A stretch of DNA of 64,000 bases, taken from positions 1 through 64,000 of the forward strand of contig NZ_QKYK01000020.1 of assembly GCF_003426815.1 (NCBI RefSeq), written 5' to 3'. A model generated the notes under the pieces. The model was given only the letters and a program-made list of their open reading frames with translations, did no database searches and was not told where the DNA came from. The stretch is from Desertimonas flava (lineage in GTDB: Bacteria; Actinomycetota; Acidimicrobiia; Acidimicrobiales; Ilumatobacteraceae). This document shows positions 8,381-21,321 of this stretch, in pieces. The position numbers were made by a program, and so were the translations under genes. Each line of letters begins with the position of its first letter. The stretch's first letter is position 1.

Positions 8381-9949
8381 TCAGTCGGCCAGATCGGCGC
8401 GGAGGGCGCGCTTGAGGACCTTGCCGGAGGCGTTGCGTGGGAGCTCGCTCACGACGTGGAGACGACGCGGCACCTTGTACCCGCCGAGCTGCTGGCGGGC
8501 GTGGGCCTGGAGGTCGTCGAGGTCGAGTGTGGCGCCGGGAACCAACACGGTGACCGCACAGACCGTCTCGCCCCACCGTTCGTCGGGCGTGCCGATGACG
8601 GCAACCTCGGCGATCGACGGGTGCGTCACGAGGACCTTCTCGACCTCGGCGGGATAGACGTTCTCGCCACCGCTGATGATCATGTCCTTCACGCGGTCGG
8701 TGATGTAGAGGTACCCCTCGTCGTCCATCCGGGCGGCATCGCCGGTTCGCAGCCATCCGTCAGCGTCGAGCAGTTCGGCGGTTTCGGCCGGCCGGCTCCA
8801 GTAGCCGCGGGACATGCTCGCTCCCTTGGCCCAGATCTCGCCGTCGACACCGGGAGTGTCGATCACCCGGCCCTGTTCGTCGCGCAGCTGGACGGCGGTG
8901 GTCGGGAAGGGCAGACCGGCCGAGCCGAGCTTGGCCCTCGCCATCGACGGCTCGAGCAGGCTGACCGTGCCGGTCGACTCGGTGAGCCCGTAGCCCTGCG
9001 TGATCTTGGCGCCTTGCGAGAGGTAGCGATCGAGCAAGGCCGGCGGAACCGGTGCGCCGGCGCACATGAGCAGCACGCGAGAGAGGTCGCTGTCGGCGAA
9101 GCGGTCCTCGGCGGCGATCAGCTGGAGCATCGCCGGCACACCGAACGTGAAGGTGATCGGGTGCTCGTCGAGGGCGTCGAAGAACCGGGGCGGGCTGAAC
9201 GACGGCATGATCACGACACGACCGCCGGTGGCCACTGTGCACAGCACGAGGGCGAGGGCGGCGACGTGGAAGATCGGCGTCATCGCCAACATCGCCGAGT
9301 CGTTGCCGAACGTGACGATCAGCATCAGGTTGCGCACCGATGCGAGCAGGTTGGCGTGGCTGATCATCACGCCCTTGGGGTTGCCGGTCGTGCCCGACGT
9401 GTACATGAGGATCGCCAGGTCGTCGGGATCGGTGTCGGCGGCGCGACGGAGGAGCGGCACGGAACCGTCGACGAGTTCGCGGTCGCGCGTCCATCCGCCG
9501 GGCAACGGTGCGTCTCCGCAACCGAGCAGCCGCGAGCCGAGGTCGTCCTGCACCGGGGCGAGGTGGCGGGCGAGGTCGGCGTCCGCCACGGTGGCCGCGC
9601 ACTGCGCGTCGGTCACGATGAACTGGAGCTCGGCCGCGCTCAGTCGGGTGTTGAGGGGAACGAAGACGGCGCCGAGGGCGAGCGTGGCGACGAGGTAGTC
9701 CACGATGTCGGGGGTGTTGCCGGCGGCGAACGCCACTCGGTCGCCGGCGCCGATGCCCGCCGCGGCGAGGGCGGCTGCGGCCACCGACACCCGGTCACCG
9801 AAGTCGGCGTACGTGGTCGTCGGACCGCCGAGGACGGCGAACGCCGGATTGGGACCGGAGCGCCGGAAGCGATCGATCGCCATCACGGCGGCGTTGCGTT
9901 CGTACTGGTGCCCAGTGCTTGCCGAACTCGATTCGTGCGCGTGTGCCAA
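8381..9949 (-). CDS. AMP-dependent acyl-CoA synthetase/ligase
   Basis: A 522-residue member of the ANL adenylating superfamily that activates a carboxylic acid with ATP and ligates it to CoA. The P-loop-like motif ILMYTSGTTGNPKG lies near residue 170, GYGLTESTG near 320, the YRTGD-type core WLRTGDAARMDDEGYLYITDR near 400, and the catalytic lysine motif in PRNASGKVLKRALR close to the C-terminus. The TTG at 9949 is chosen because a purine-rich stretch (CAGGGGGCAGCAGG) lies just before it; an ATG at 10024 would give a non-family leader running into the divergent promoter region, and an ATG at 9883 would be short. It lies upstream of the transporter on the same strand and probably activates the imported substrate. 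Confidence 0.9.
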   Translation of the reverse strand: MAHAHESSSASTGHQYERNAAVMAIDRFRRSGPNPAFAVLGGPTTTYADFGDRVSVAAAALAAAGIGAGDRVAFAAGNTPDIVDYLVATLALGAVFVPLNTRLSAAELQFIVTDAQCAATVADADLARHLAPVQDDLGSRLLGCGDAPLPGGWTRDRELVDGSVPLLRRAADTDPDDLAILMYTSGTTGNPKGVMISHANLLASVRNLMLIVTFGNDSAMLAMTPIFHVAALALVLCTVATGGRVVIMPSFSPPRFFDALDEHPITFTFGVPAMLQLIAAEDRFADSDLSRVLLMCAGAPVPPALLDRYLSQGAKITQGYGLTESTGTVSLLEPSMARAKLGSAGLPFPTTAVQLRDEQGRVIDTPGVDGEIWAKGASMSRGYWSRPAETAELLDADGWLRTGDAARMDDEGYLYITDRVKDMIISGGENVYPAEVEKVLVTHPSIAEVAVIGTPDERWGETVCAVTVLVPGATLDLDDLQAHARQQLGGYKVPRRLHVVSELPRNASGKVLKRALRADLAD

Positions 9950-10070
9950 CCTGCTGCCCCCTGTCCTGACTGTCTCGTGCCGCCGTCGAGGCAACAATAT
10001 GTTGCGAGGGGTCACTAAAGTCAAACGTCACAGCCGCTCCGGGGCGACTGCCGCATGTCACGATGGGCGG

Positions 10071-11054
10071 GTGATCATCGACGGCGCCTGGTACGTCAGC
10101 GGCGAGCGCACGCTCGACACGGATTCCATCGACGATCTCGCCGCCGAGCGCCACAAGGGCGGCAGCCGGTCCGGGTTCGCCTGGCTCGGTCTCCGCATGC
10201 CCACCGACGACGAGCTCAGTGACGTCGCCAAGGCCTTCGACATCCCCGAGCTGGCGATCGCCGACGCGCGGCACAAGCACGACCGGCCCAAGGTCGAACG
10301 GCACGACAGCTGCCTGCTCACCGTCGTGCCGACCGCGCGCTACGTCGACACTCGGGAAGAGGTGGAGTTCGGCAATCTCTTCCTCTACGCCGGCCAGGAC
10401 TACATCGTCACCGTGCGGTACGGCCAGGCCGCCCCGCTGCAGGGCGTGCGCACCGACCTCGAACGGACGCCGGACATCATGCGGCACGGGCCCGGCGCCG
10501 TCCTCCAGGCCGCCCTCCTCCACGTCGTCGAGTCCTACGGCCCGGTGATGGACGGGCTCGAGAACGACGTGCGCGAGGTGGAGCGCGACGTCTTCAGCGA
10601 GTCCCGCGGTCAGCCGACGCGGCGCATCTACTTCTTGATCCGCGAGGTGCTCGACTTCCTCATCGCCCTCGAACCGCTGTCCTCGTCGATGAAGCGCCTC
10701 ACCGGACCCGAGTGCCTTCCATGGGTCGACCCGGAGATCGTGCCGTTGTTCCGCGACGTGGACGAAGCCTTGTCGGCGGTCGTCGAGCGCGGGCGCACCG
10801 CCCACCAGCTCCTCAACAACGCGCTCCAGGCCAGCATGACGCAAGCGGCGATGAAGCAGAACGAGGACACCAGGCGCATCTCGGCCTGGGTGGCCATCGG
10901 CGTGATCCCCACCGTGGTCGCCGGCCTCTTCGGCATGAACCTCGGCGGCATCCCCGGCCACGATCACGTGTTGGGGTTCGTGAGCGTCTGCGCCGTCACG
11001 CTCCTCGTGTCGATCTGGCTCTACCGCCGTTTCCGCAAGGCGAAGTGGTTGTAG
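10071..11054 (+). CDS. corA: CorA-family magnesium/divalent metal transporter
   Basis: The 327-residue protein ends with two membrane helices; the loop after the first carries the CorA hallmark GMN (VVAGLFGMNLGG). The large N-terminal cytoplasmic domain contains the long helices (NDVREVERDVFS, ALSAVVERGRTAHQLLNNALQ) that form the pentameric funnel. CorA channels import Mg2+ and sometimes Co2+ or Ni2+. The GTG at 10071 lies 121 bases from the divergent ligase start; the open frame before it is not family-like. The 3' end overlaps the glycoside hydrolase gene by 10 bases. Confidence 0.9.
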   Translation: MIIDGAWYVSGERTLDTDSIDDLAAERHKGGSRSGFAWLGLRMPTDDELSDVAKAFDIPELAIADARHKHDRPKVERHDSCLLTVVPTARYVDTREEVEFGNLFLYAGQDYIVTVRYGQAAPLQGVRTDLERTPDIMRHGPGAVLQAALLHVVESYGPVMDGLENDVREVERDVFSESRGQPTRRIYFLIREVLDFLIALEPLSSSMKRLTGPECLPWVDPEIVPLFRDVDEALSAVVERGRTAHQLLNNALQASMTQAAMKQNEDTRRISAWVAIGVIPTVVAGLFGMNLGGIPGHDHVLGFVSVCAVTLLVSIWLYRRFRKAKWL

Positions 11055-12388
11055 GCGCAGGCGCGCGCCGCGCGCTCCCCGATCTCCGAGACGGAGCGGC
11101 CGCCGTGCTGCGCGCCAACGATCGGGGATCGGCCACGGTCGCCGCGCCCCGGTTGTACCCGCACCAGTGGAGCTGGGACGCGGCGTTCGTGGCGATCGGC
11201 CTGGCGCACCTGTCCCCGGAGCGGGCGTGCACCGAGCTCGAACATCTCCTGACCGGCCAGTGGCGCACCGGCATGATCCCGCACATCGTGTACAGCGCAG
11301 AGTCCGGCGACTACTTCCCCGACGCCGCTCGATGGGCCTGTGCCGACCTGACGGACGCCGCGCCCGGAGTTCCGGCCACATCGGGAGTCACCCAGCCGCC
11401 GATCCACGGCATCGCCATCGAGCGGATCCTCCGCACACCTGGCGGCGAGCGGGCTGCCGTGCGGGACCGTGTCGGCCGCATGTGGCCACCGTTGATGGCT
11501 TGGCACCGCTGGCTGGCGACGGCCCGCCGGTCCCCCATCACCGGGCTCGTCACGATCGTGCACGGGTGGGAGTCCGGCATGGACAACTCGCCACGGTTCG
11601 ACGAGCCCTACTCCCGGGTGAAGGTACCCGGCTCGCTCCCCGCCTACCGGCGAGTCGACCGTGACCACGTCGCCGAGGCCGGCGAACGTCCGTCGAACGA
11701 GGACTACGACCGCTACCTCTGGCTCATCGAGGAGCTCAAGGCGGCCCGGTACGACGACGCCGAGGTGATGGCATCGGTGAGCTTCCGGGTGGGCGACGTC
11801 TTCATGACGGCCGTGCTCGCGGCGGCGAGCGAAGCCCTCGCCGCCGCTGGGACGCTGATCGACGCCCCGGCCGCCGACGTCGACTGGCTGACGGCGCAGG
11901 CCGCGTCACTGCGCGCTGCGGTCGGGGCCGCCACCGATCCGGCGACGGGCGACTCCGCGGACGTCGACGAGCGCACCGGACATCACCTCGTTGCGGCGTC
12001 GCCCGCCCGGTTCGCCGCATTGCTGTGCGGCACGGGCTCATCCGAGACCGAGACGCAACTCGTCGATCGGTTCCTCGGCGACGACTGCTGCGGCCACCCG
12101 GCGTTGTTCGCCGTGGGTCCTCCGTCCACCAGCCCGGCGTCGCCGGCGTTCGAGCCCACCCGCTATTGGCGGGGGCCCGTCTGGCCGGTCGTCTCGTGGC
12201 TGTTCTGGTGGGCGCTCGATCGCCATGGCCACACCGACGCCGCCGCGCAGCTGCGCGCGGGCGGGCTCTCCTACCTCGCCGACGGATCGTTCGCCGAGTA
12301 CTACCACCCGTTCACCGGGGCTGCCCTCGGGAGCCGCGATCAGTCGTGGACGGCAGCGGTGACGGTCGACTGGTTGACGCCCACCTGA
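11045..12388 (+). CDS. Glycoside hydrolase of the mannosylglycerate hydrolase/GH63-like (alpha/alpha barrel) type
   Basis: The 447-residue protein has the signature opening LRANDRGSATVAAPRLYPHQWSWD (quoted as the family-typical YPHQWSWDAAF core), GWESGMDNSPRFD around residue 180, and RYWRGPVWPVVSWLFWWAL and SRDQSWTAA near the C-terminus. These match (alpha/alpha)6-barrel hydrolases such as the mannosylglycerate or glucosylglycerate hydrolases; the Asp in GMDNSP and an acid near the C-terminus are the expected catalytic pair. Glucosylglycerate is a common actinobacterial compatible solute, but the substrate is inference. The GTG at 11045 overlaps corA by 10 bases; a GTG at about 11105 is an alternative. 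Confidence 0.8.
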   Translation: MVVGAGARRALPDLRDGAAAVLRANDRGSATVAAPRLYPHQWSWDAAFVAIGLAHLSPERACTELEHLLTGQWRTGMIPHIVYSAESGDYFPDAARWACADLTDAAPGVPATSGVTQPPIHGIAIERILRTPGGERAAVRDRVGRMWPPLMAWHRWLATARRSPITGLVTIVHGWESGMDNSPRFDEPYSRVKVPGSLPAYRRVDRDHVAEAGERPSNEDYDRYLWLIEELKAARYDDAEVMASVSFRVGDVFMTAVLAAASEALAAAGTLIDAPAADVDWLTAQAASLRAAVGAATDPATGDSADVDERTGHHLVAASPARFAALLCGTGSSETETQLVDRFLGDDCCGHPALFAVGPPSTSPASPAFEPTRYWRGPVWPVVSWLFWWALDRHGHTDAAAQLRAGGLSYLADGSFAEYYHPFTGAALGSRDQSWTAAVTVDWLTPT

Positions 12389-12446
12389 TCGCCACTCGGC
12401 ACACCAATTCCGTTGACGACGGCGCCGGCCGGGGCGACGCTGCGCC

Positions 12447-13919
12447 ATGGCCACTACTTCATCAGGCCGAGTGAGCATGCGCCGGGCCGGTGCGGCTCTG
12501 TCCCTTGCCGCTGCGTCGGCGGCGACGATCGTCGGTGCCGGCATCGCCGACGCGGTCGACACCGACATCGCGATCAGCACGACCGCCATCGACTTCGGGC
12601 AGGTCGACGTCGGAAGCTCGGCGACGGCGTCGGTCACCCTCACCAACACCGGCGGCGATCCGTTCGGTCCGATCAACATGTTCGGCGGGGCGCCACCATC
12701 GGCCGAGTTCAACGCGTCGCAGAACTGTCAGGCGACGACGCTCCCCGCCGGCGGCTCGTGCTCGGTCACCTACTCCTTCTCGCCCGGCGCGACCGGCCCG
12801 TTCAACGACACCTCGTCGTTCACCGTCAGCGAGACAACGAGCCAATCCGACGGCGAGGACTTCTCGGTCTCCCTCACCGGTACCGGGTTCGACCCCAACG
12901 CCACCACCACGACGGAAGCCACGACGACGTCCACCTCGACCACGGTGGTGGACGCCACCACGACCCCACCGACGACCGCGAGCACCGGAGACGGCGCCAA
13001 CACCGGCGCAGCACCCCCGGCTCCGCCCACAGCGTCCGTCACCACCAGCAGCACGTCCACCACGTCGACCACGCTGGCCCCGCTCGGCGGTCTCCCACTG
13101 ACCGGCGTCGCGGTCCCGCGTCCGGCGATCGTCGTGAAGGTCGACAACGTCGACTCCGAACCGCAGGCCGGGCTCAATCAGGCCGATGTGGTGTTCGAGG
13201 AGATCGTCGAGGGCAGCGCGACCCGCTTCGCCGCAGTCTTCAACTCGGTCGACGCCGGTCAGGTCGGCCCGGTGCGCTCGGCCCGCACCACCGACGTCGA
13301 TCTGGCGCTCGCCCTCGGCGACCCGGCGATGGTGCTGAGCGGCGCGAACGACAGGGTCCAGCAGGCCCTCCTGACGACCGGGATCGAGCTGATCGGCGAG
13401 GGGGCGCCCGGGCTGGTCCGACGCCCCGATCTGACGGAACCCCACAACCTGTTCGCCGACCTGCGCCAGATCTGGCCGCAGCTCACGTCGTCCGGAGACG
13501 CCGTGCCGATCTTCGGCTACGCCGCCCCGGGTTCGCCCGAGACCGGCACACCGGTGTCGTTCACCGAGATGCGGGTGGGCGCCTACGACGTGCGGTGGGA
13601 CTGGGATCCCGGTGCGGGCCTGTTCGTCCGATCACAGCTCGGCCACCCGCACGCCCTGGCCGACGGGCGCGCGAGCACCGACAACGTCGTCGTCCTCGTC
13701 ACGGAGTACACCGTCGTCGACGACAGCCCGGAGGCACACACCGTGGGCTCCGGACGTGCGGTCGTCTATCTCGACGGTCGGCGCGTGGAGGGGACATGGC
13801 GCCGCGAGACCGCGACGTCACCGTTCACCCTCGAAGCCGACGGGCAGCCGATCCTGCTCACCCCGGGGCGGACCTGGGTGGAACTGGTCAGCTCCGAGCA
13901 CGAACTGACCGACGGCTGA
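12447..13919 (+). CDS. Secreted DUF3048 protein with N-terminal ASH/HYDIN-like domain
   Basis: The 490-residue protein has a signal peptide (RRAGAALSLAAASAATIVGAG), an immunoglobulin-like choice-of-anchor/ASH domain at about residues 40-150 (IDFGQVDVGSSATASVTLTN, SVSLTGTGF), a threonine-rich linker at about 152-205, and a C-terminal DUF3048 region from about 215 (RPAIVVKVDNVDSEPQAGL, GPVRSARTTDVDLA, EPHNLFADL). DUF3048 proteins such as YerB are extracytoplasmic and of unknown function. The ASH plus DUF3048 pairing is unusual. Start options are ATG 12447, GTG 12471 or ATG 12477; all keep the signal peptide. Confidence 0.8.
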   Translation: MATTSSGRVSMRRAGAALSLAAASAATIVGAGIADAVDTDIAISTTAIDFGQVDVGSSATASVTLTNTGGDPFGPINMFGGAPPSAEFNASQNCQATTLPAGGSCSVTYSFSPGATGPFNDTSSFTVSETTSQSDGEDFSVSLTGTGFDPNATTTTEATTTSTSTTVVDATTTPPTTASTGDGANTGAAPPAPPTASVTTSSTSTTSTTLAPLGGLPLTGVAVPRPAIVVKVDNVDSEPQAGLNQADVVFEEIVEGSATRFAAVFNSVDAGQVGPVRSARTTDVDLALALGDPAMVLSGANDRVQQALLTTGIELIGEGAPGLVRRPDLTEPHNLFADLRQIWPQLTSSGDAVPIFGYAAPGSPETGTPVSFTEMRVGAYDVRWDWDPGAGLFVRSQLGHPHALADGRASTDNVVVLVTEYTVVDDSPEAHTVGSGRAVVYLDGRRVEGTWRRETATSPFTLEADGQPILLTPGRTWVELVSSEHELTDG

Positions 13920-13925
13920 TCACGC

Positions 13926-14735
13926 TCACGAGCCGGCGCGGATCCGTCGCGGCGGCACGCCGAGCACGGCCCGGCACGTCTTGTTGAGCGCCTGCAGGTC
14001 GGCGAAGCCGCACGTCGCGGCGATCGTGCCGATCGGCAAGGTCGTCCCCACCAGGAGCAACCGAGCCCGCTCGACCCGGCGCTGCCGCAGGTAGCCGACC
14101 ACCGTGGAGCCGCGGACTGCGCGGAACTGCCGGGCGAGATGGCTCCGCGAGACACCGACCGCGGCGGCGACCTGAGCGATGGTGATCGGCTCGGCGAGGT
14201 GCGCCTCCATCCAGCTCATGGCTGCCCCGACGATCAGGTCCTCCCGCCGGCCGTCGTAATCGCGGGTCCGGCGGGACCACACGTCGCCGAGCCGCAGCAG
14301 CACCGTCCACACGTCCGCCCGCGCCCGCGGGCCGGGCCGACCGGTCGCCGCCGCCGACACGACGGCCGACCGCAACAGGTCGTGCATCGCCGCCTGCTCG
14401 CCGCCGACATCCACGTACATCGGCAGCTCGGTGACGTCGCCGTCGGCGTCGGCCTCGCGGAGATGGACGTACCAATGATTGGACGGTCCGTCGTAGAAGT
14501 AGTCGATCAACGAGTCGGGCGGGACGAGGGTCATCGTGCCGGGACGGATCTCGAACCGGTGCCCCTCGACCCTCATGTCGGCTCGGTAGTCGTACAGGTG
14601 GAGCGACCACAGCTCGGGCAGCCGGAAGCGGTCGTGGTCCCGGTCTCGACCGTGGACACCACGGCCCAGGGACACGACCTCGGGCGGGCTGCCAAGGCGC
14701 AGGGCCACGCGAGGGCGGATGTCCGGCATGAGCAC
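13926..14735 (-). CDS. AraC family transcriptional regulator
   Basis: The 269-residue protein has an N-terminal cupin-like sensing region (FEIRPGTMTLVPPDSLIDYFYDG is the typical AraC_binding hairpin) and a C-terminal double helix-turn-helix: ITIAQVAAAVGVSRSHLARQF and IGTIAATCGFADLQALNKTC. It is divergent from the PhyH-type dioxygenase, with only 66 bases between them, so it very likely regulates that gene. A GTG at 14735 is used (GGGAG ten bases before it); ATG 14729 is an alternative. It converges on the DUF3048 gene with a 6-base gap. Confidence 0.88.
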   Translation of the reverse strand: MLMPDIRPRVALRLGSPPEVVSLGRGVHGRDRDHDRFRLPELWSLHLYDYRADMRVEGHRFEIRPGTMTLVPPDSLIDYFYDGPSNHWYVHLREADADGDVTELPMYVDVGGEQAAMHDLLRSAVVSAAATGRPGPRARADVWTVLLRLGDVWSRRTRDYDGRREDLIVGAAMSWMEAHLAEPITIAQVAAAVGVSRSHLARQFRAVRGSTVVGYLRQRRVERARLLLVGTTLPIGTIAATCGFADLQALNKTCRAVLGVPPRRIRAGS

Positions 14736-14801
14736 AAATTAACCACTCCCTGCAACACGACGACCACGACAGACGATGACGTTCTTCCTAGTCTCCGGGC
14801 G

Positions 14802-15692
14802 ATGGACGATCTCGTCGACCGCAAGCACCTGCTGACCTCCGTCGAAATGGCCCACTTCGTCGCGTGGGGCTTCCTCCGCCTCGACGGCGTGGTCCCGGCC
14901 GAGATCAACACCAGGGCGATGGCGGCGTTCCGCGACGGTCTGCCCCAGTTCGCCTACGGCACCGCGGTGCACCGCACGCATCCAGCCGGTACGGCGATCG
15001 GCGACCTGCTGCGGCTCCCTGCGTTGGCCGGAGCGATCCAGAGCCTCGTCGGGCCGGCGCCGGCCGGTGACCACCAGTTCGTTCACGTGCGGCGGCCGCA
15101 GCAGGAGGCGGCCCAGCACCTCCACGCCGACGCCGTGTTCGACACGCGCACGGACGCCTTCGACGTGCAGCTGATGTACTTTCCCGAGGCGGTCGGCCGA
15201 TTCGACGGCGGCACGCTCCTCGTCCCCGGCAGCCACTTCCGGCGCGTCAGCCACATGGACGTCGCCCGGTACCAGAACGTCCGCGGGCTGCAGCGCGTGA
15301 CGTGCGAGCCGGGCACCGTGCTCATCCTCCACCACGGCATCTGGCACGGCGGCGGGCGCAACGAGTCCGAGCGGCGCCGGGTGATGTACAAGCTGCGGCT
15401 CAATCCCACGGTGCGCCAGCTCCGCCTGTGGAACACCGACGACATCGATCACCCCGACGTCGAGGCGACTCTGATGCGGACGCCGCCGTGGTCGGGCAAC
15501 GACAGCCGGCTCGAGCAGATGAACCGGGCCCGACTGTGGCGTCACCTCACCGGCGACGAGACGTTCGATCTCGACTACTACTGGAGCCGCCGCGACATCG
15601 TGCCGACCACCGTGTCGGAGGCGACGGACCTGCGCATCGGTCGCCATGGCAGCGGCCAGGGATTCCTCCGGGCCACGGCGGTGTCGCGGTGA
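14802..15692 (+). CDS. Phytanoyl-CoA dioxygenase (PhyH) family protein
   Basis: The 296-residue protein shows the double-stranded beta-helix Fe(II)/2-oxoglutarate dioxygenase layout: a HxD motif in QHLHADAVFD, a distal histidine in ILHHGIWHGGGRN, and a downstream arginine (RRVMYKLR) that can bind the co-substrate. LLVPGSHFRR between them is a typical PhyH segment. The substrate is not deducible; PhyH relatives hydroxylate acyl-CoAs, ectoine and many natural products. The ATG at 14802 is the first family-consistent start. It is divergent from an AraC regulator and overlaps the next small gene as GTGA. Confidence 0.82.
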   Translation: MDDLVDRKHLLTSVEMAHFVAWGFLRLDGVVPAEINTRAMAAFRDGLPQFAYGTAVHRTHPAGTAIGDLLRLPALAGAIQSLVGPAPAGDHQFVHVRRPQQEAAQHLHADAVFDTRTDAFDVQLMYFPEAVGRFDGGTLLVPGSHFRRVSHMDVARYQNVRGLQRVTCEPGTVLILHHGIWHGGGRNESERRRVMYKLRLNPTVRQLRLWNTDDIDHPDVEATLMRTPPWSGNDSRLEQMNRARLWRHLTGDETFDLDYYWSRRDIVPTTVSEATDLRIGRHGSGQGFLRATAVSR

Positions 15693-15973
15693 GCGCCGAC
15701 CCAGGCCTTCGCCAGCAGGTGATGATCCTCTACCTCGACAGCTCGGCACTCGACAGCGAAGTCTGCGCATGGACGTTCTACGACGGCACCGGTCGCACCA
15801 CCCACACCACCGGTGAGAGCGACGAGCCGCCCTATGCCACCGGGCTCGCCGCGCTCGTCGACGGATGGCGCCTGTTGCAGATCTCGCCGATCACTCCACC
15901 GGTCAACGGCCACGAGCACGAGGTGTCGGTGCTGCGCCACGAGTTCGTGTTCGAGCGCATCGTGGACCTCTGA
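15689..15973 (+). CDS. Small conserved-looking protein of unknown function
   Basis: A 94-residue protein starts at a GTG that overlaps the PhyH stop (GTGA), so it is translated from the same message. It shows alternating hydrophobic and polar strands (MILYLDSSALDSEVCAW, then WRLLQISPI and VLRHEFVFERIV) with no membrane segment, which suggests a small beta-rich domain. ATG 15722 is an alternative start. The closing segment resembles proteins that simply accompany catabolic genes in actinobacteria. Function unknown. Confidence 0.6.
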   Translation: MSADPGLRQQVMILYLDSSALDSEVCAWTFYDGTGRTTHTTGESDEPPYATGLAALVDGWRLLQISPITPPVNGHEHEVSVLRHEFVFERIVDL

Positions 15974-16021
15974 CGGCTCCCGGCTCGAATCGAGCAGGGA
16001 CCAGCGAGTACAACCGGGCCC

Positions 16022-17179
16022 ATGCCCGGACCACTGGAGGGGATCAAGGTCGTCGAGCTCGGGGTGTGGGTCGCCGCGCCGGCGGCGGGAGGGATCCTCG
16101 CCGACTGGGGCGCCGACGTCGTCAAGATCGAGCCGCCCGAAGGCGATCCGTCGCGGCTCTTCCAGCAGATGCTCGGCGGGGACATGCCGACCAATCCGGT
16201 GTTCGAGATGGACAACCGGGGCAAGCGCGGCGTGATCCTCGATCTGTCCACCGGCGAGGACCTCGCCATCGCCCTCGAGCTCCTCGACGAGGCCGACGTG
16301 TTCGTCACCAATGTGCGCACGGCGGCGCTCGCCCGGCTCGGGCTCGATGACCAGACGTTGCTCGCCCGTAACCCACGCCTGGTGTACGGACACATCACGG
16401 GCTACGGCCGCTACGGTGCCGACGCCGATCAGGCCGCCTTCGACATCGCCGCCTTCTGGTCGCGCGCCGGGATCGCTCACCTGCTCACTCCCGAGGGGGG
16501 CGAGCTGCCGTTCCAGCGCGGCGGGATGGGCGATCACAACACCGGGCTGGCGCTCGCCGGCGGCATCAGCGCCGCGCTGTACTCGCGGGAGCGGACCGGC
16601 GAGGGCCAGCTCGTCACCACCTCCCTCTACCGCGAGGGCGTGTACACGATCAGCTTCGACCTCAACATGGTGCTCGGCTGGGGCCAGCACCCGGCGATCG
16701 GCGAGCGCAGCCGCATGCCCAGTCCCACCGCCAACAACTACACCGCCGGCGACGGCAAACGGTTCTGGATCGTCGGCCTGGTCGGCGACCGCCACTGGCC
16801 GCCGCTGGCCCGCGTCGTCGGGCACCCTGAGTGGATCGACGACGAACGATTCGCGACCGCGATGGCTCGGGCCGAGAACGCCGTCGAGCTGCGCGAGCTG
16901 CTCGACGAGGAGTTCGCCCGCCGTCCCCTCGCCGAGTGGCGAGAGATCTTCGCCGGCGAGCCCGACATGTTCTGGGCACCCGTGCAGGACCCCTACGAGG
17001 TCGTCAACGATCCCGTCCTCCGAGACATCGGCGGCATCGTCGACGTCCCCGACGGCCCTGGTGTCACGCCGATGATCGCCACTCCCGTCGACTTCGGCGC
17101 CACGCCGTGGAGCCCGCGCGGCCTCGCACCGGCACTCGGTGAGCACACCGACGACATCGTCACCCCCCGCCGCCGCTGA
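16022..17179 (+). CDS. CaiB/BaiF family (class III) CoA-transferase
   Basis: The 385-residue protein has the family opening PLEGIKVVELGVWVAAPAAGG, the substrate/CoA segment DVVKIEPPEGDPSR, the DNRGKRGVILDL motif and the probable catalytic aspartate in GGMGDHNTGLALA (near residue 175). These enzymes move CoA between acids through an aspartyl-CoA thioester. They are common in steroid, carnitine and aromatic degradation in actinobacteria. It converges on rpoC; two hairpins lie in the gap. Confidence 0.9.
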   Translation: MPGPLEGIKVVELGVWVAAPAAGGILADWGADVVKIEPPEGDPSRLFQQMLGGDMPTNPVFEMDNRGKRGVILDLSTGEDLAIALELLDEADVFVTNVRTAALARLGLDDQTLLARNPRLVYGHITGYGRYGADADQAAFDIAAFWSRAGIAHLLTPEGGELPFQRGGMGDHNTGLALAGGISAALYSRERTGEGQLVTTSLYREGVYTISFDLNMVLGWGQHPAIGERSRMPSPTANNYTAGDGKRFWIVGLVGDRHWPPLARVVGHPEWIDDERFATAMARAENAVELRELLDEEFARRPLAEWREIFAGEPDMFWAPVQDPYEVVNDPVLRDIGGIVDVPDGPGVTPMIATPVDFGATPWSPRGLAPALGEHTDDIVTPRRR

Positions 17180-17198
17180 CCTGCGCCTGGCGACGATC

Positions 17199-17238
17199 TG
17201 TGAGCGGGAACGACAGGTTTCCGCGCCCTCCGCTCACA
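17199..17238. terminator. Hairpin downstream of the CoA-transferase
   Basis: TGTGAGCG at 17199 pairs with CGCTCACA at 17231, with a GGAA/TTCC inner pairing. It lies 20 bases after the CoA-transferase stop and has no clear U-tract, so it may be a Rho-dependent pause or transcript end. Confidence 0.5.
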
Positions 17239-17302
17239 CATCTCCGACGCCGTCGGCGGCGGCCGCCTCGTGCGCGGACCGCAACCGGCCCGTCACGCGA
17301 AA

Positions 17303-17338
17303 CGTCCGCCCGCCCCGACGAATCGGGACGGGCGGACG
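17303..17338. terminator. Strong hairpin at the end of rpoC
   Basis: CGTCCGCCCGCCCCGA pairs with TCGGGACGGGCGGACG over 16 positions with one mismatch (G-U in one orientation) and a 4-base loop. It lies 13 bases beyond the rpoC stop and probably terminates rpoBC; being symmetric, it could also stop transcripts from the converging CoA-transferase. Confidence 0.75.
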
Positions 17339-17350
17339 CAGAAGCGGGGG

Positions 17351-21274
<3,924 letters not shown>

Positions 21275-21321
21275 TCGCGTCTCTTCTCGTTCTCGTAGTT
21301 CTCTGTCTCAGTTCGTCGCGT

